This document shows, one piece after another, positions 52,707 to 61,100 of a DNA stretch of 64,000 bases. The stretch covers positions 62,001 to 126,000 of the forward strand of contig JBLIMV010000007.1 in NCBI GenBank assembly GCA_047638395.1, in the 5' to 3' direction. Position 1 is the stretch's first letter; the number at the start of each line of letters is the position of its first letter. The notes below the pieces were generated by a model. The model ran no database searches and was not told where the DNA came from. It saw nothing but the letters and a program-made list of their open reading frames with translations. The stretch is from CAXBCP01 sp047638395 (GTDB taxonomy: Bacteria; Pseudomonadota; Alphaproteobacteria; MPNO01; UBA830). Position numbers and translations under genes: made by a program.

Positions 52707-52789
52707 ATTGTCACCCCGGGCTTGTCCCGGGGTCCAGCGGGTCTCAGAGATTGGAAAACTGGATCCCGGGTCAAGCCCGGGATGACAAT
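52707..52789. repeat. Intergenic palindromic element, 31-bp inverted repeats
   Basis: Two arms, 52707-52737 and 52759-52789, are reverse complements with three mismatches. Each contains a CCCGGGCTTG core; together they would form a large stem with a 21-base loop. It sits between the UbiD gene and the EamA gene. This CCCGGGCTTGACCCGGGATCCAG-type unit is frequent between genes in many Alphaproteobacteria. It could act as a transcription attenuator or be a non-autonomous mobile remnant. Confidence 0.85.
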
Positions 52790-52813
52790 CGGTAGTTAGG
52801 CAGACAACGTCAG

Positions 52814-53689
52814 ATGAAAAACCCCTTCGCCAACCTGCCGCCCGTCATCGCAGGCCCTGCCTGGATGATCCTCGCCGGGCTCGGCTATACGCTGGCGTCC
52901 GTGTGCACGCGGGAACTGTCATCGGATTATTCGACGGCGCAGCTGGCGTTCATGCGGGGGGGTATCGCGCTCGGTTTCGTCGCACCGTTGATCCTGCGCA
53001 ACGGCGTCTCGGTGATGCACACCAAGGTGTTTCCACTGCATCTGTTGCGGTCATTTTTTACCTATGGCGGCATGATGTGCTGGTTCTATGCGGTCAGCGT
53101 CATCCCGATTTCCGACTATACAGCGTTACTGTATTTCCAGCCGATTTTCACGATTCTGTTCGCGATACTGATTCTGCGGGAGGTGGCAGGACCCCGGACA
53201 TGGGGGGCGGTGGCAGTGGCCTTTGTCGGCGCGCTGATCATCCTGCGCCCGGGCTTCCAGGACATCAGTCTCGGTATGATCGCAGCACTGGCGACCGCGG
53301 TGCTGTTCGCGGGCGTCAACACCTGCATGAAGTTCCTGTCACGGACAGAATCCGCCGCGGTCATGGTGGCCTATGTCAGCATTCTGATGCTGGTGTTGTC
53401 TGCCGTTCCCGCCTGGTTGTACTGGACCGATCCCGTGCTGGCCGATGCACCCATGATTCTCGGTGTCGGCATCTTCGCGCTGCTGGGCCAATATGCCATT
53501 ACCCGGGCGATTGCCGTCGCCGACGCACGCGTTATCCAGCCGTTTGATTTTTCCCGATTGATTACGGCGGCATTGCTGGGCTGGCTCGTCTTTGGCGAGA
53601 CATCGGATGCCTATACCTGGGCCGGCGCGCTGGTTATCTTCTGCGCCAGCTATTACGTGATCGTTTTCGAACGCAAAGGCGGGCATTGA
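52814..53689 (+). CDS. EamA/DMT family transporter
   Basis: A 291-residue carrier with about ten helices in two EamA repeats. Conserved pieces are YTALLYFQPIFTILFAILIL in repeat 1 and AVADARVIQPFDFSRLITAA in repeat 2. It is 4 bp from the tartrate dehydrogenase-like gene and probably co-transcribed with it, suggesting uptake or export of a hydroxy-acid or related compound. Start ATG 52814 lies 24 bp after the palindromic element. Confidence 0.88.
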   Translation: MKNPFANLPPVIAGPAWMILAGLGYTLASVCTRELSSDYSTAQLAFMRGGIALGFVAPLILRNGVSVMHTKVFPLHLLRSFFTYGGMMCWFYAVSVIPISDYTALLYFQPIFTILFAILILREVAGPRTWGAVAVAFVGALIILRPGFQDISLGMIAALATAVLFAGVNTCMKFLSRTESAAVMVAYVSILMLVLSAVPAWLYWTDPVLADAPMILGVGIFALLGQYAITRAIAVADARVIQPFDFSRLITAALLGWLVFGETSDAYTWAGALVIFCASYYVIVFERKGGH

Positions 53690-53693
53690 ACTC

Positions 53694-54752
53694 ATGAGCA
53701 CCTATAAAATTGCGGTTATCCCCGGCGACGGGATCGGCAAGGAAGTGATGCCCGAGGGGCTGCGCGTGCTCGAAGCGGCGGGCGCGAAGTTTGGCATTGA
53801 CTACGAATTCACCGAATTCGGCTGGAACTGTGACGATTACGCCAAAACCGGCCACATCATGCCCGAAGACGGGATCGAGCAGCTTCGCCCGTTCGATGCG
53901 GTTTTCCTCGGCGCGGTCGGCATGCCGGGCGTGCCCGATCATGTCTCGCTGTGGGGGATGCTGATCCCGATCAGGCGCGAATTTTTTCAATATGTGAACC
54001 TGCGCCCGGCGCGCCTGCTGCCCGGTGTCGCCTCGCCGCTGGCCGGGCGCGGCCCGGAAGACATCGACATGATGATCGTGCGTGAGAACGTCGAGGGCGA
54101 ATATTCGCAGATCGGCGGGCGCATGTATGAGGGCACGGATGCCGAAATGGCGGTGCAGCAGGCGGTCTTTACCCGTGCGGGCTGCGACCGGGTGATGCGC
54201 TACGCGTTCGAGCTGGCACAGACGCGTCCGGCGAAAAAAGTGACATCCGCGACCAAGTCCAACGGCATCATCCATTCCATGCCCTACTGGGACGAACGCT
54301 TTGCTGCGATGGCGGCAAACTATCCCGATATCGAGACCGACCAGTATCATATCGATATCCTGACCGCCCGGTTCGTGACCAGCCCGGACTGGTTCGACGT
54401 CGTCGTCGGCTCCAATCTGTTCGGCGACATTCTGTCCGATCTCGGCCCGGCAATCGCCGGCTCCATCGGCATCGCCGCGTCGGCCAACATCAACCCCGAA
54501 CGCGATCACCCGTCCATGTTCGAGCCGGTGCACGGCTCGGCGCCCGACATATTCGGGCAGGGCATCGCCAACCCGGTGGCGCAGATCTGGTCGGCGGCAA
54601 TGATGCTCGATCATTTCGGAGAGCGCGACGCGGGCGCCGCCATCGTGACCGCGATTGAGAACGTCCTCGGCGACGGCGGGCCATGCACCCGTGATCTTGG
54701 CGGCCAGGCGACGACGGTCGAGGCCGGCAGGGCCATCGCCGCGGCGATATGA
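53694..54752 (+). CDS. Isocitrate/isopropylmalate dehydrogenase family, tartrate dehydrogenase-like
   Basis: A 352-residue NAD-dependent beta-decarboxylating dehydrogenase. It shows IAVIPGDGIGKEV at the nucleotide end, RENVEGEYS in the substrate loop, DWFDVVVGSNLFGDILSDLG around the metal-binding aspartates, and HGSAPDIFGQGIANPVA near the end. RENVEGEY is the tartrate dehydrogenase/isocitrate form rather than the isopropylmalate RELTGG form, so tartrate, malate or a related hydroxy acid is the likely substrate. It starts 4 bp after the EamA gene and ends 10 bp before the GST. Confidence 0.88.
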   Translation: MSTYKIAVIPGDGIGKEVMPEGLRVLEAAGAKFGIDYEFTEFGWNCDDYAKTGHIMPEDGIEQLRPFDAVFLGAVGMPGVPDHVSLWGMLIPIRREFFQYVNLRPARLLPGVASPLAGRGPEDIDMMIVRENVEGEYSQIGGRMYEGTDAEMAVQQAVFTRAGCDRVMRYAFELAQTRPAKKVTSATKSNGIIHSMPYWDERFAAMAANYPDIETDQYHIDILTARFVTSPDWFDVVVGSNLFGDILSDLGPAIAGSIGIAASANINPERDHPSMFEPVHGSAPDIFGQGIANPVAQIWSAAMMLDHFGERDAGAAIVTAIENVLGDGGPCTRDLGGQATTVEAGRAIAAAI

Positions 54753-54762
54753 ACGGGTCTCT

Positions 54763-55470
54763 ATGATCACCCAATACACTTGGCCGACACCGAACGGGCA
54801 CAAGGTGTCTATCCTGATCGCCGAGCTGGACCTTGAGAACGAGGTTGTGGCGGTCGACATCAATACGGGCGATCAGTTCGATCCGGAATTTCTGGCGATC
54901 AGCCCCAATAACCGCATCCCGGCCATTATCGATCATGACCCCGCCGATGGCGGCGCGCCCGTCACGGTTTTCGAAACCGGTGCGATCATGATTTACCTCG
55001 CCGAGAAAGAAGGAAAGTTCCTGCCTGATCCGGCAGATATCCGGGAACGTAAGTCTGTTATGGAATGGTTGATGTGGCAGATGGGCGGGCTTGGGCCGAT
55101 GGCGGGGCAAGCGCATCATTTCCGCCAGGCCATGGGCGGCGAAGACGTGCCTTACGGCGTGGAACGTTATTCGAAGGAAGTGCGGCGGCTCTATGGCGTG
55201 ATGGACAGGCGGTTGGCAGACAATGCCTGGCTCGGTGGCGATGCATATTCCATTGCCGACATGGCGTGCTGGCCGTGGGCGCGCCCGTCGCGGCGACAGG
55301 GGGTCGACAAGGCGGAGTTTCCGCGCCTGAAGCGGTGGTTCGACGAAATGTCGGCGCGGCCCGGCGTACAGGCGGGCATGGAACTGCTGGCTGAACATCG
55401 GGGTTCCAAGGCGATGAGTGACGAGACCCGTGATCTGTTATTCGGCAAGGGTCAGTTTGAGCGCGGCTGA
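54763..55470 (+). CDS. Glutathione S-transferase, YfcG/GstB-like
   Basis: A 235-residue protein with a thioredoxin-like N-terminal domain (YTWPTPNGHKVSILIAELDL, then SPNNRIPAIIDHD and FETGAIMIYLAE) and a helical C-terminal domain (YSIADMACWPWARP with the N-capping box). The absence of a Cys/Ser/Tyr at the usual site and the T-W-x-T-P-N-G-H-K pattern match YfcG-type proteins, which act as disulfide reductases. ATG 54763 is the start; a longer frame overlaps the dehydrogenase. It overlaps the next gene by 1 bp. Confidence 0.9.
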   Translation: MITQYTWPTPNGHKVSILIAELDLENEVVAVDINTGDQFDPEFLAISPNNRIPAIIDHDPADGGAPVTVFETGAIMIYLAEKEGKFLPDPADIRERKSVMEWLMWQMGGLGPMAGQAHHFRQAMGGEDVPYGVERYSKEVRRLYGVMDRRLADNAWLGGDAYSIADMACWPWARPSRRQGVDKAEFPRLKRWFDEMSARPGVQAGMELLAEHRGSKAMSDETRDLLFGKGQFERG

Positions 55471-55700
55471 TGGTCGATAACTGGATCGACTGTCCGCATT
55501 GCGGCCGCAACGTCACCTCTTTTCCCGACGAATGCCGATCCTGCGGCAAGGACCTCCGGTTCCTGCCGGATGGAAGCCCGAACCCCGGCCAGGAGAACAA
55601 ATATCTGAAATCGATGCAGGCCGGCAGTTTCGTCGATAAAGCCGTCTTTGTGGCCCTGTTGGTGGTTTTCGCCGGGCTTGTGCTGCAGTTTTGGTTCTAG
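55470..55700 (+). CDS. Zinc-ribbon protein with C-terminal membrane helix, 76 aa
   Basis: Four cysteines in two CxxC pairs (CPHCGRN and CRSCGKD, residues 8-11 and 22-25) form a zinc ribbon, and residues about 57-74 (AVFVALLVVFAGLVLQFW) form one membrane helix. The ATG overlaps the GST stop by one base, so translation is coupled. No named family is recognised; tail-anchored zinc ribbons of this kind occur widely without a known role. Confidence 0.75.
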   Translation: MVDNWIDCPHCGRNVTSFPDECRSCGKDLRFLPDGSPNPGQENKYLKSMQAGSFVDKAVFVALLVVFAGLVLQFWF

Positions 55701-55790
55701 CGGCTTCTCGCGAGACGCGGCCATATGCGCCGGTCATGTTCTCCGCTAGACTTGCCGCACAGGACACTTTCACAATCGGAGAGCAGCCAG

Positions 55791-56546
55791 ATGTCGAACG
55801 CACAGGGTCTGTCGGAAAAAGCGGATGCGCTTGAATACAAACAGATGCAGGAGCTTGGCGACCTGGTGATTCACCGCTCGCCGATCAACAAGCTTGCCGA
55901 CGGCGAATGGTCCGATGCGACGGACTTCAAGATCGCCGGCCCCAAGCCGACGCTGATGGGTGAAGACCACCGGCTGCCGGCCATGCCCGAAAAGCCGACC
56001 CTGATCGATTTTTTCAACCTGCGTTTCGCGCCGTCCAAGCAGCATTTGCTGCAAAGTGCCGCGCTGGCACAAAAGAACGGCCTGCCGGAAAAGATGATCC
56101 TGGCGTGCCTGCTGCATGACATATCGGTGATTACGCTGTTCCGTCCTGATCATGGCTACTGGGGTGCCCAGATGCTGGAACCCTATGTCGACGAGGAGAT
56201 CTCCTGGGCGATCCGGATGCATCAGGCGCTGCGGTTTTTCCCCGATGACTCCGTTGGCTACGAATACCCCGTCGCCTATGCCAAGTGGTTCGGCGAAGAT
56301 TACAAGGTCGAGCCCTATATCCAGCGGGATTACGAAAAGGCACGGAACCACAAATGGTACATGTCGGCGCGGATGATCTGTCTGAACGACCTGTACGCGT
56401 TCGATCCCGATGCCGTCGTCCAGATTGAGGATTTCGAAGATATTATCGGCCGCCACTTCAAGCAGCCCAAAGAAGGCCTCGGCAATGATAATTCGCCAGC
56501 GGCCCATATGTGGCGCACGATCAGACGGCCGGCGAGTGCGCTTTAG
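55791..56546 (+). CDS. HD domain-containing protein
   Basis: A 251-residue cytoplasmic protein. The HD motif is in ILACLLHDISVITL, with flanking histidines in KQHLLQSA and RPDHGYWGAQML, and a conserved AIRMHQALRFFP helix. HD-domain enzymes are metal-dependent phosphohydrolases or oxygenases; the RMHQ-type pattern and length resemble uncharacterised members rather than nucleotide cyclase partners. GGAG lies 9 bases before ATG 55791. It is 90 bp after the zinc-ribbon gene. Confidence 0.75.
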   Translation: MSNAQGLSEKADALEYKQMQELGDLVIHRSPINKLADGEWSDATDFKIAGPKPTLMGEDHRLPAMPEKPTLIDFFNLRFAPSKQHLLQSAALAQKNGLPEKMILACLLHDISVITLFRPDHGYWGAQMLEPYVDEEISWAIRMHQALRFFPDDSVGYEYPVAYAKWFGEDYKVEPYIQRDYEKARNHKWYMSARMICLNDLYAFDPDAVVQIEDFEDIIGRHFKQPKEGLGNDNSPAAHMWRTIRRPASAL

Positions 56547-56748
56547 TGCGTTTCAAGGCCCGGGGAGGATTTTGGCCGCGATGCTCTCGGCGGCGGTTCC
56601 CGGCCATGTGATAAGGTCATGTGATTGAGGCATGTGGTTGCGCCATTGTCATCGGAATTGCGACCGCATTATCGCTTTACTAGCTAAGCGTCGATAGCGT
56701 TATAATTTCAACATCAGATAACTTTCAACAAATTGGAATCGTGGCTAC

Positions 56749-56937
56749 ATGTCTCGTCTTGCTGAAGCCATTTGCTACGCTGCTGCGAAAAAACGGGTTT
56801 TAGCCCGTTAGGAGGGGCAGGCCGGTGCCCGGTCGGCCAATTTCGACCGCGATTCCTATCAGGATTGGCGCAAATCCGAACTCGAGCAACAGTATTTCGA
56901 TCATTTCACCGTCGATGATATCGCCGGAAAAGACGTT
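56749..56937 (+). other. Upstream part of the methyltransferase frame, interrupted by an in-frame amber codon
   Basis: In the reading frame of the methyltransferase, ATG 56749 starts MSRLAEAICYAAAKKRVLAR and meets TAG at 56809-56811. The same frame then continues without start codon as SANFDRDSYQDWRKSELEQQ up to GTG 56938. Both halves read like the usual N-terminus of this methyltransferase type. A small hairpin (56792-56797 with 56804-56809) and a strong AGGAGGGG (56810-56817) surround the stop. Between 56547 and 56748 I see no gene, only a three-fold repeat of CATGTG-like words near 56605-56635. Confidence 0.55.
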
Positions 56938-57636
56938 GTGGATTTCGGCTGCGGCGGCGGTGAATTGTCGCTTCTGGCAGCTGAAAACGGGGCCAGCAGT
57001 GTGATCGGGCTTGAAGTCGACCCCCACCAGTTCGAACTCGCGACGGCAAAGGTATCGGCAAGCGGGCTTGCCATGAAACCGGAAATCCGCAGGTCGGTCG
57101 ATACCACACGGATAGACCTGGAGGATGCGTCGGTTGATACCATCCTTTGCTTCGACGTTCTCGAACACATACTCGACTATCGCGATATCATTCCGGAATG
57201 GAGACGGGTGCTCCGACCCGGCGGGCACGTGTTGATCTGGTGGATGCCGTATTATCATCCCTGGGGTCACCATGTTGAGAGTCTGGTGCCGCTGCCCTGG
57301 GCTCATGCCGCGTTTTCCGACAAGACGGTGATCAACAGCTGTGCCCGCATCTACGACCTTCCAGAATTCACGCCGCGGGTATGGGACCTTGACGAGAACG
57401 GCGAAAAGAAACCCAACAAATGGCTTCATATGGAGACGCTGCCGACGCTCAACAAGCTGACGATCAGACGGTTCGAGGCGCTAAGCCGCGATATCGGGTT
57501 TTCGTTTGACCGTCGCGAGCATCACCCGATCAAGAGCTCAGGCCTGGTGCGCGCGGTAAGTTCTGTTCTGTCCGCGGTGCCGTTCACCCGCGAATTCTTC
57601 ACCAGCGTGGCGATATACGACCTGCAGAAAAACTAA
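56938..57636 (+). CDS. Class I SAM-dependent methyltransferase (N-terminus interrupted)
   Basis: A 232-residue open frame from GTG 56938, the only start codon after the amber stop at 56809. It begins exactly in motif I (VVDFGCGGGELSLLAAENGA), which binds S-adenosylmethionine, and continues with VIGLEVDPHQF (motif II acidic residue), DTILCFDVLEHILD (motif IV) and WRRVLRPGGHVLIWW. The N-terminal helices required before motif I are missing from this start. Thus the gene is probably either a pseudogene by a nonsense mutation, or it uses a non-standard start. Substrate unknown. Confidence 0.65.
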   Translation: MDFGCGGGELSLLAAENGASSVIGLEVDPHQFELATAKVSASGLAMKPEIRRSVDTTRIDLEDASVDTILCFDVLEHILDYRDIIPEWRRVLRPGGHVLIWWMPYYHPWGHHVESLVPLPWAHAAFSDKTVINSCARIYDLPEFTPRVWDLDENGEKKPNKWLHMETLPTLNKLTIRRFEALSRDIGFSFDRREHHPIKSSGLVRAVSSVLSAVPFTREFFTSVAIYDLQKN

Positions 57637-57639
57637 TAT

Positions 57640-58521
57640 TCAATGCGCGCCGGGCGATCCGCCGCGGCGTGATTCCGCGCGCACGCTGTGCCAGTTACCG
57701 ACGAAGATGACCAGTGCGCCGACCGCGGTCCAGGGATCCAGTGCCTCGGCGTAAAGCAGGTAGCCGATGATCGCCATGACCGGCAGCCGCAGGAAATCCA
57801 GCGGGAAGATGATGGTGATGTCGGCGAGCGAAAGCGCGCGCGCCATGGCGTAATGCGCCCAGAGGCCGGCCAGACCCCAGACCAGTATCCACGGCACGTC
57901 GGCAATGCCCGGCGTCACCCAGTCGAAGATGAACACCGCCGGTATCAGCCCGGCGGGAAGCTGCAGCAGGTTCATCCAGAAAATGATGCCTTGCGGTGTT
58001 TCGGTCCGGGTCAGAAATTTCACCAGAACGCCTGAACCGGCATACAGGAACGAGCCGGTTATCATCACCAGCCCGGCAATGTTAAAGGCCGACCCTTCCG
58101 GCCGCAGAATGATCAGAACACCCGCAAATCCGAAGATTGTGGCGACCCATTTATGCCGCCACATCCGTTCGCCGAGGAAAAACACGGCGAGCAGGGCAGT
58201 AAACAGGGGAACGGAAAATTCGATGGCCGTCAGGTCTGATAGCGACAGGTGGACAATGCCGTATAGCCAGCATATCTGCCCGCCGAACTGTATTGCCGCC
58301 CGCCCCAGATGAAAGCGAAAGTTCATGACGCGAATATCGGTGAAATGATTGCGCGCGATAAACGGCAGGACGACCAGCACGCCGATCAAACTGCGGAAAA
58401 ACAGGATCTCGAAGGTCGACATTTCGGTGTGCAGGCTGCGTGCGGCAATCGCCATGCCGGCAAAACCGGACATGGTGCCACCGAACCACAGAATGGCCTG
58501 AAACAGCGGTGGCAGGGGCAT
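57640..58521 (-). CDS. EamA/DMT family transporter
   Basis: A 293-residue carrier, about ten helices, two EamA repeats: LTAIEFSVPLFTALLAVFFL and GERMW in the first half, and ADITIIFPLDFLRLPVMAII in the second. ATG 58521 overlaps the stop of the next EamA gene upstream by 1 bp, so the two are translated from one message. It is convergent with the methyltransferase, 3 bp apart. Confidence 0.9.
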   Translation of the reverse strand: MPLPPLFQAILWFGGTMSGFAGMAIAARSLHTEMSTFEILFFRSLIGVLVVLPFIARNHFTDIRVMNFRFHLGRAAIQFGGQICWLYGIVHLSLSDLTAIEFSVPLFTALLAVFFLGERMWRHKWVATIFGFAGVLIILRPEGSAFNIAGLVMITGSFLYAGSGVLVKFLTRTETPQGIIFWMNLLQLPAGLIPAVFIFDWVTPGIADVPWILVWGLAGLWAHYAMARALSLADITIIFPLDFLRLPVMAIIGYLLYAEALDPWTAVGALVIFVGNWHSVRAESRRGGSPGAH

Positions 58522-59432
58522 CAGGGCTTGCCCGCGGTGACTGTTCCGGTACGGGTTTCCCGCCAGACGGAATAGTAGTTGCCACCGAAGATCAGCAGGG
58601 CGCCGACCAGCACCCAGACGCTGACGCCTTCCGAATAAAACAGCCAGCCGACTAGTGCCGCCAGCGGAAGGCGGACGAAATCGACCGGGATACACACGGT
58701 CGCATCGGCGATCTGAAATGCCCGGGCGAGGCAGAAATGCGCCGACATGCCGGTCAGCCCGATGGCCAGCAGCCACGGCGCTTCCGACCAGCTCGGCCAC
58801 ACCCACTCGAACCAGAAAATCGCCGGGAGCAGGCTGAGCGGCAGCTGGATGACCTGCATCCAGAAAACGATCACCCAGGGTGCATCGTCGGATGTCAGCG
58901 ATTTCACCATTACGTTGGAGATACCGTAGAACAGCGCCCCCAGCAGGACGACCAGCGCACCGTCGGTGACGATTTCTATCCCCGGCCGCAGGATCACCAG
59001 AACCCCGGCAAGACCCATCACCACGGCGAAGATGCGGTGCGCTTTCGCCTTTTCAGCCAGAAACAGCATGGCGATCACCGCGGTCCACATCGGCATGGTG
59101 AATTCAAGCGCGGTCACATGGGCCATCGGCAGCAGGGTGATACCGATCACCCAGCACCACTGACCGCCGAAATGAATAACGTTGCGGCCGATCTGCATGC
59201 CCATGCGGCGGGTGCGGATATTGCGAAAGCCCATATGCCAGGCGACCAGGCACATGATCGGAATGCCGATGATCGACCGGAAGGACAGTACTTCGAAGCT
59301 CGACATCGTGGTCGACATCTCGCGCACGGAGACCATCATCAGGATGAACGACACCGTCGATCCCAGTACCCAGAAAGCGGCGAGCAACGCGTTCTGTGGC
59401 CGCGGCGCGGGTCTGTCAGCGGTGTCTGCCAT
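58521..59432 (-). CDS. EamA/DMT family transporter
   Basis: A 303-residue carrier with about ten helices. MSSFEVLSFRSIIGIPIMCL, VTALEFTMPMWTAVIAMLFL and ADATVCIPVDFVRLPLAALV are the two-repeat hallmarks. It is similar in motif layout to the neighbour at 57640, consistent with tandem duplication. I chose ATG 59432 because the first helix starts soon after; an ATG 17 codons upstream is possible. It is divergent from the UbiD-type gene (242 bp) that carries the inverted repeat. Confidence 0.9.
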   Translation of the reverse strand: MADTADRPAPRPQNALLAAFWVLGSTVSFILMMVSVREMSTTMSSFEVLSFRSIIGIPIMCLVAWHMGFRNIRTRRMGMQIGRNVIHFGGQWCWVIGITLLPMAHVTALEFTMPMWTAVIAMLFLAEKAKAHRIFAVVMGLAGVLVILRPGIEIVTDGALVVLLGALFYGISNVMVKSLTSDDAPWVIVFWMQVIQLPLSLLPAIFWFEWVWPSWSEAPWLLAIGLTGMSAHFCLARAFQIADATVCIPVDFVRLPLAALVGWLFYSEGVSVWVLVGALLIFGGNYYSVWRETRTGTVTAGKP

Positions 59433-59575
59433 CGGGTGTCGGTTTCCTGATCGGGGGAGGCGCGTATTGCGATCCCGCGACACGGTTATTTCTGCGGCGA
59501 TGTTTTAGGGGTTTATCTGATTTGTCGGCTCTATCTGTGGAAACTTACCTTTTTACCGCCCGTCGGCAAGGGTAA

Positions 59576-59619
59576 TCCGCCGGATATTCCACGGGGATAT
59601 ACGAGGGATATCCGGCGGA
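59576..59619. promoter_or_regulatory. 12-bp perfect inverted repeat upstream of a UbiD-type gene
   Basis: TCCGCCGGATAT at 59576-59587 is mirrored by ATATCCGGCGGA at 59608-59619, with a 20-base spacer. It lies 55 bases upstream of the UbiD start at 59675 and 143 bases from the start of the divergent EamA gene. No T run follows on either strand, so it looks more like an operator or RNA hairpin than a terminator. No regulator gene lies nearby. Confidence 0.5.
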
Positions 59620-59674
59620 GCGGGGTTGGTCCCCCTGCCATGGCAACGTAGACTACCGCCATAAGGAGAATTCT

Positions 59675-61075
59675 ATGAAGATGGACCTGAGAAGTTTTCT
59701 TGGCGAGGCGCGGCAGCTCGGGCCGGAATATTTCGTCAGCATCTCGAAACCGGTCGACGCGGTGCTCGAGACCTGCGTGATCCAGCAGAAACTGGCAGCC
59801 GAAGGTCGTTATCCGGCAATCCGTATGGAAAACATCAAAGGCGCCGACCTGCCCCTGGCGACCAGTGTGCTCGGCAGCTATTCGCTTCTCGGTCTGGCGC
59901 TGGGCGTTGACCCCGGCGAGCCCAAAAGCGCCATCCTGCAGCGCTTTCGCGACCGCGCGGCAACGCCCCTGGCACCGCAACCGGTACCGCGCGACGAAGC
60001 ACCGGTAAAGCAGGTCGTTCTGACCGGCGACGATATCGATCTCGCCAAACTGCCGATCGTTCATCATGCGGAACGGGATTCCGGCAGGTACATCACCGTG
60101 GGCGTGCTGATCCTGCGCGACCCCGATAGCGGCGTGCTGAACGCGGGCATGTATCGCCACGAGGTGAAAGGGAAAGACAAGCTCGGCTGCATGTTCAATC
60201 CCGCCCATCATGCGAGCTATATCTACCGCCGCTGCAAAGAGCTGAACAAGCGTATGGAAGCGGTGCTGTTCATCGGCCATCACCCGGCGGCGCTGATCGG
60301 CGCGCTTGGCGAAGGCTCGATCGACACCTGTGAACTCGATCTCATGGGCGGGCTGATGGGCGAAGCGCTGGCGGTCACGGACGCCGAATCCGTCGATCTG
60401 CCGGTACCTGCCTTCGCGGAGATCGTCATCGAAGGCTATCTCGACCCTGCCGAGGAGACCGCAGACGGCCCGTTTGCCGAATTCACCGGGTATTACGGGC
60501 CCGCGAAGGATGCCATCGGCCTGATGCATATCACGGCCATGACGATGCGCTCCGACGCGATCTATCACGATCTCGACCCGGCCCATCAGGAACATAACCT
60601 GGCCAACGTGCTGTCGCTCGAGAGTGCTGTATTCGACAGCGTCCATCGGCTGGTGCCATCGATCACGGCGGCCTATGTGCCGGTGTCGGGTTCTTGCCGG
60701 TTTATTACTTATGTCGCGATCAAAAAAAGTGTGCCCGGTCAGGGAAAATCCGCGGGCCTTGCGGCGATTACGGCCAATCCCAATCTGAAGATTGCGGTCG
60801 TCGTGGATGACGACATCGATATCTACGATGAACAGCGCGTGCTGTGGGCGATTGCGACCACGTTTGAGGCCGATCAGGATCTGGTCGTGATCCCGGGCGC
60901 GATGGGATCGCACCTCAACCCGTCATCCTATGGCGAGATCCGCACCGAGCACGGGCCCATGAATACAAAAATGGTGATCGACGCGACCCGCCCGGCAACG
61001 CTGCCCTTCGAAGAGCGTATCCACCCGTCGCGCGATGTGTGGGACCGGATTAACCTTTCCGATTATATCGACTGA
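59675..61075 (+). CDS. UbiD family (prenylated-FMN) decarboxylase
   Basis: A 466-residue UbiD family member. The arginine is in NAGMYRHEVKGKDK and the active-site glutamates in IVIEGYLDPAEE and DGPFAEFTGYYG, close to the canonical UbiD pattern. AAGGAG lies 6 bases upstream of ATG 59675. It is the only plus-strand gene inside the EamA array, separated from EamA genes by 242 and 25 bp. A decarboxylase next to many metabolite carriers suggests catabolism of an imported aromatic or unsaturated acid. Confidence 0.9.
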   Translation: MKMDLRSFLGEARQLGPEYFVSISKPVDAVLETCVIQQKLAAEGRYPAIRMENIKGADLPLATSVLGSYSLLGLALGVDPGEPKSAILQRFRDRAATPLAPQPVPRDEAPVKQVVLTGDDIDLAKLPIVHHAERDSGRYITVGVLILRDPDSGVLNAGMYRHEVKGKDKLGCMFNPAHHASYIYRRCKELNKRMEAVLFIGHHPAALIGALGEGSIDTCELDLMGGLMGEALAVTDAESVDLPVPAFAEIVIEGYLDPAEETADGPFAEFTGYYGPAKDAIGLMHITAMTMRSDAIYHDLDPAHQEHNLANVLSLESAVFDSVHRLVPSITAAYVPVSGSCRFITYVAIKKSVPGQGKSAGLAAITANPNLKIAVVVDDDIDIYDEQRVLWAIATTFEADQDLVVIPGAMGSHLNPSSYGEIRTEHGPMNTKMVIDATRPATLPFEERIHPSRDVWDRINLSDYID

Positions 61076-61100
61076 CTGTCACGGACCTCAATTATCGGCG

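Noticed and set aside
56938..57636. Selenocysteine or pyrrolysine readthrough at the amber codon of the methyltransferase.
   Set aside because: The stop is TAG, not TGA, and pyrrolysine machinery is not expected in this group; a nonsense mutation or alternative start is simpler.
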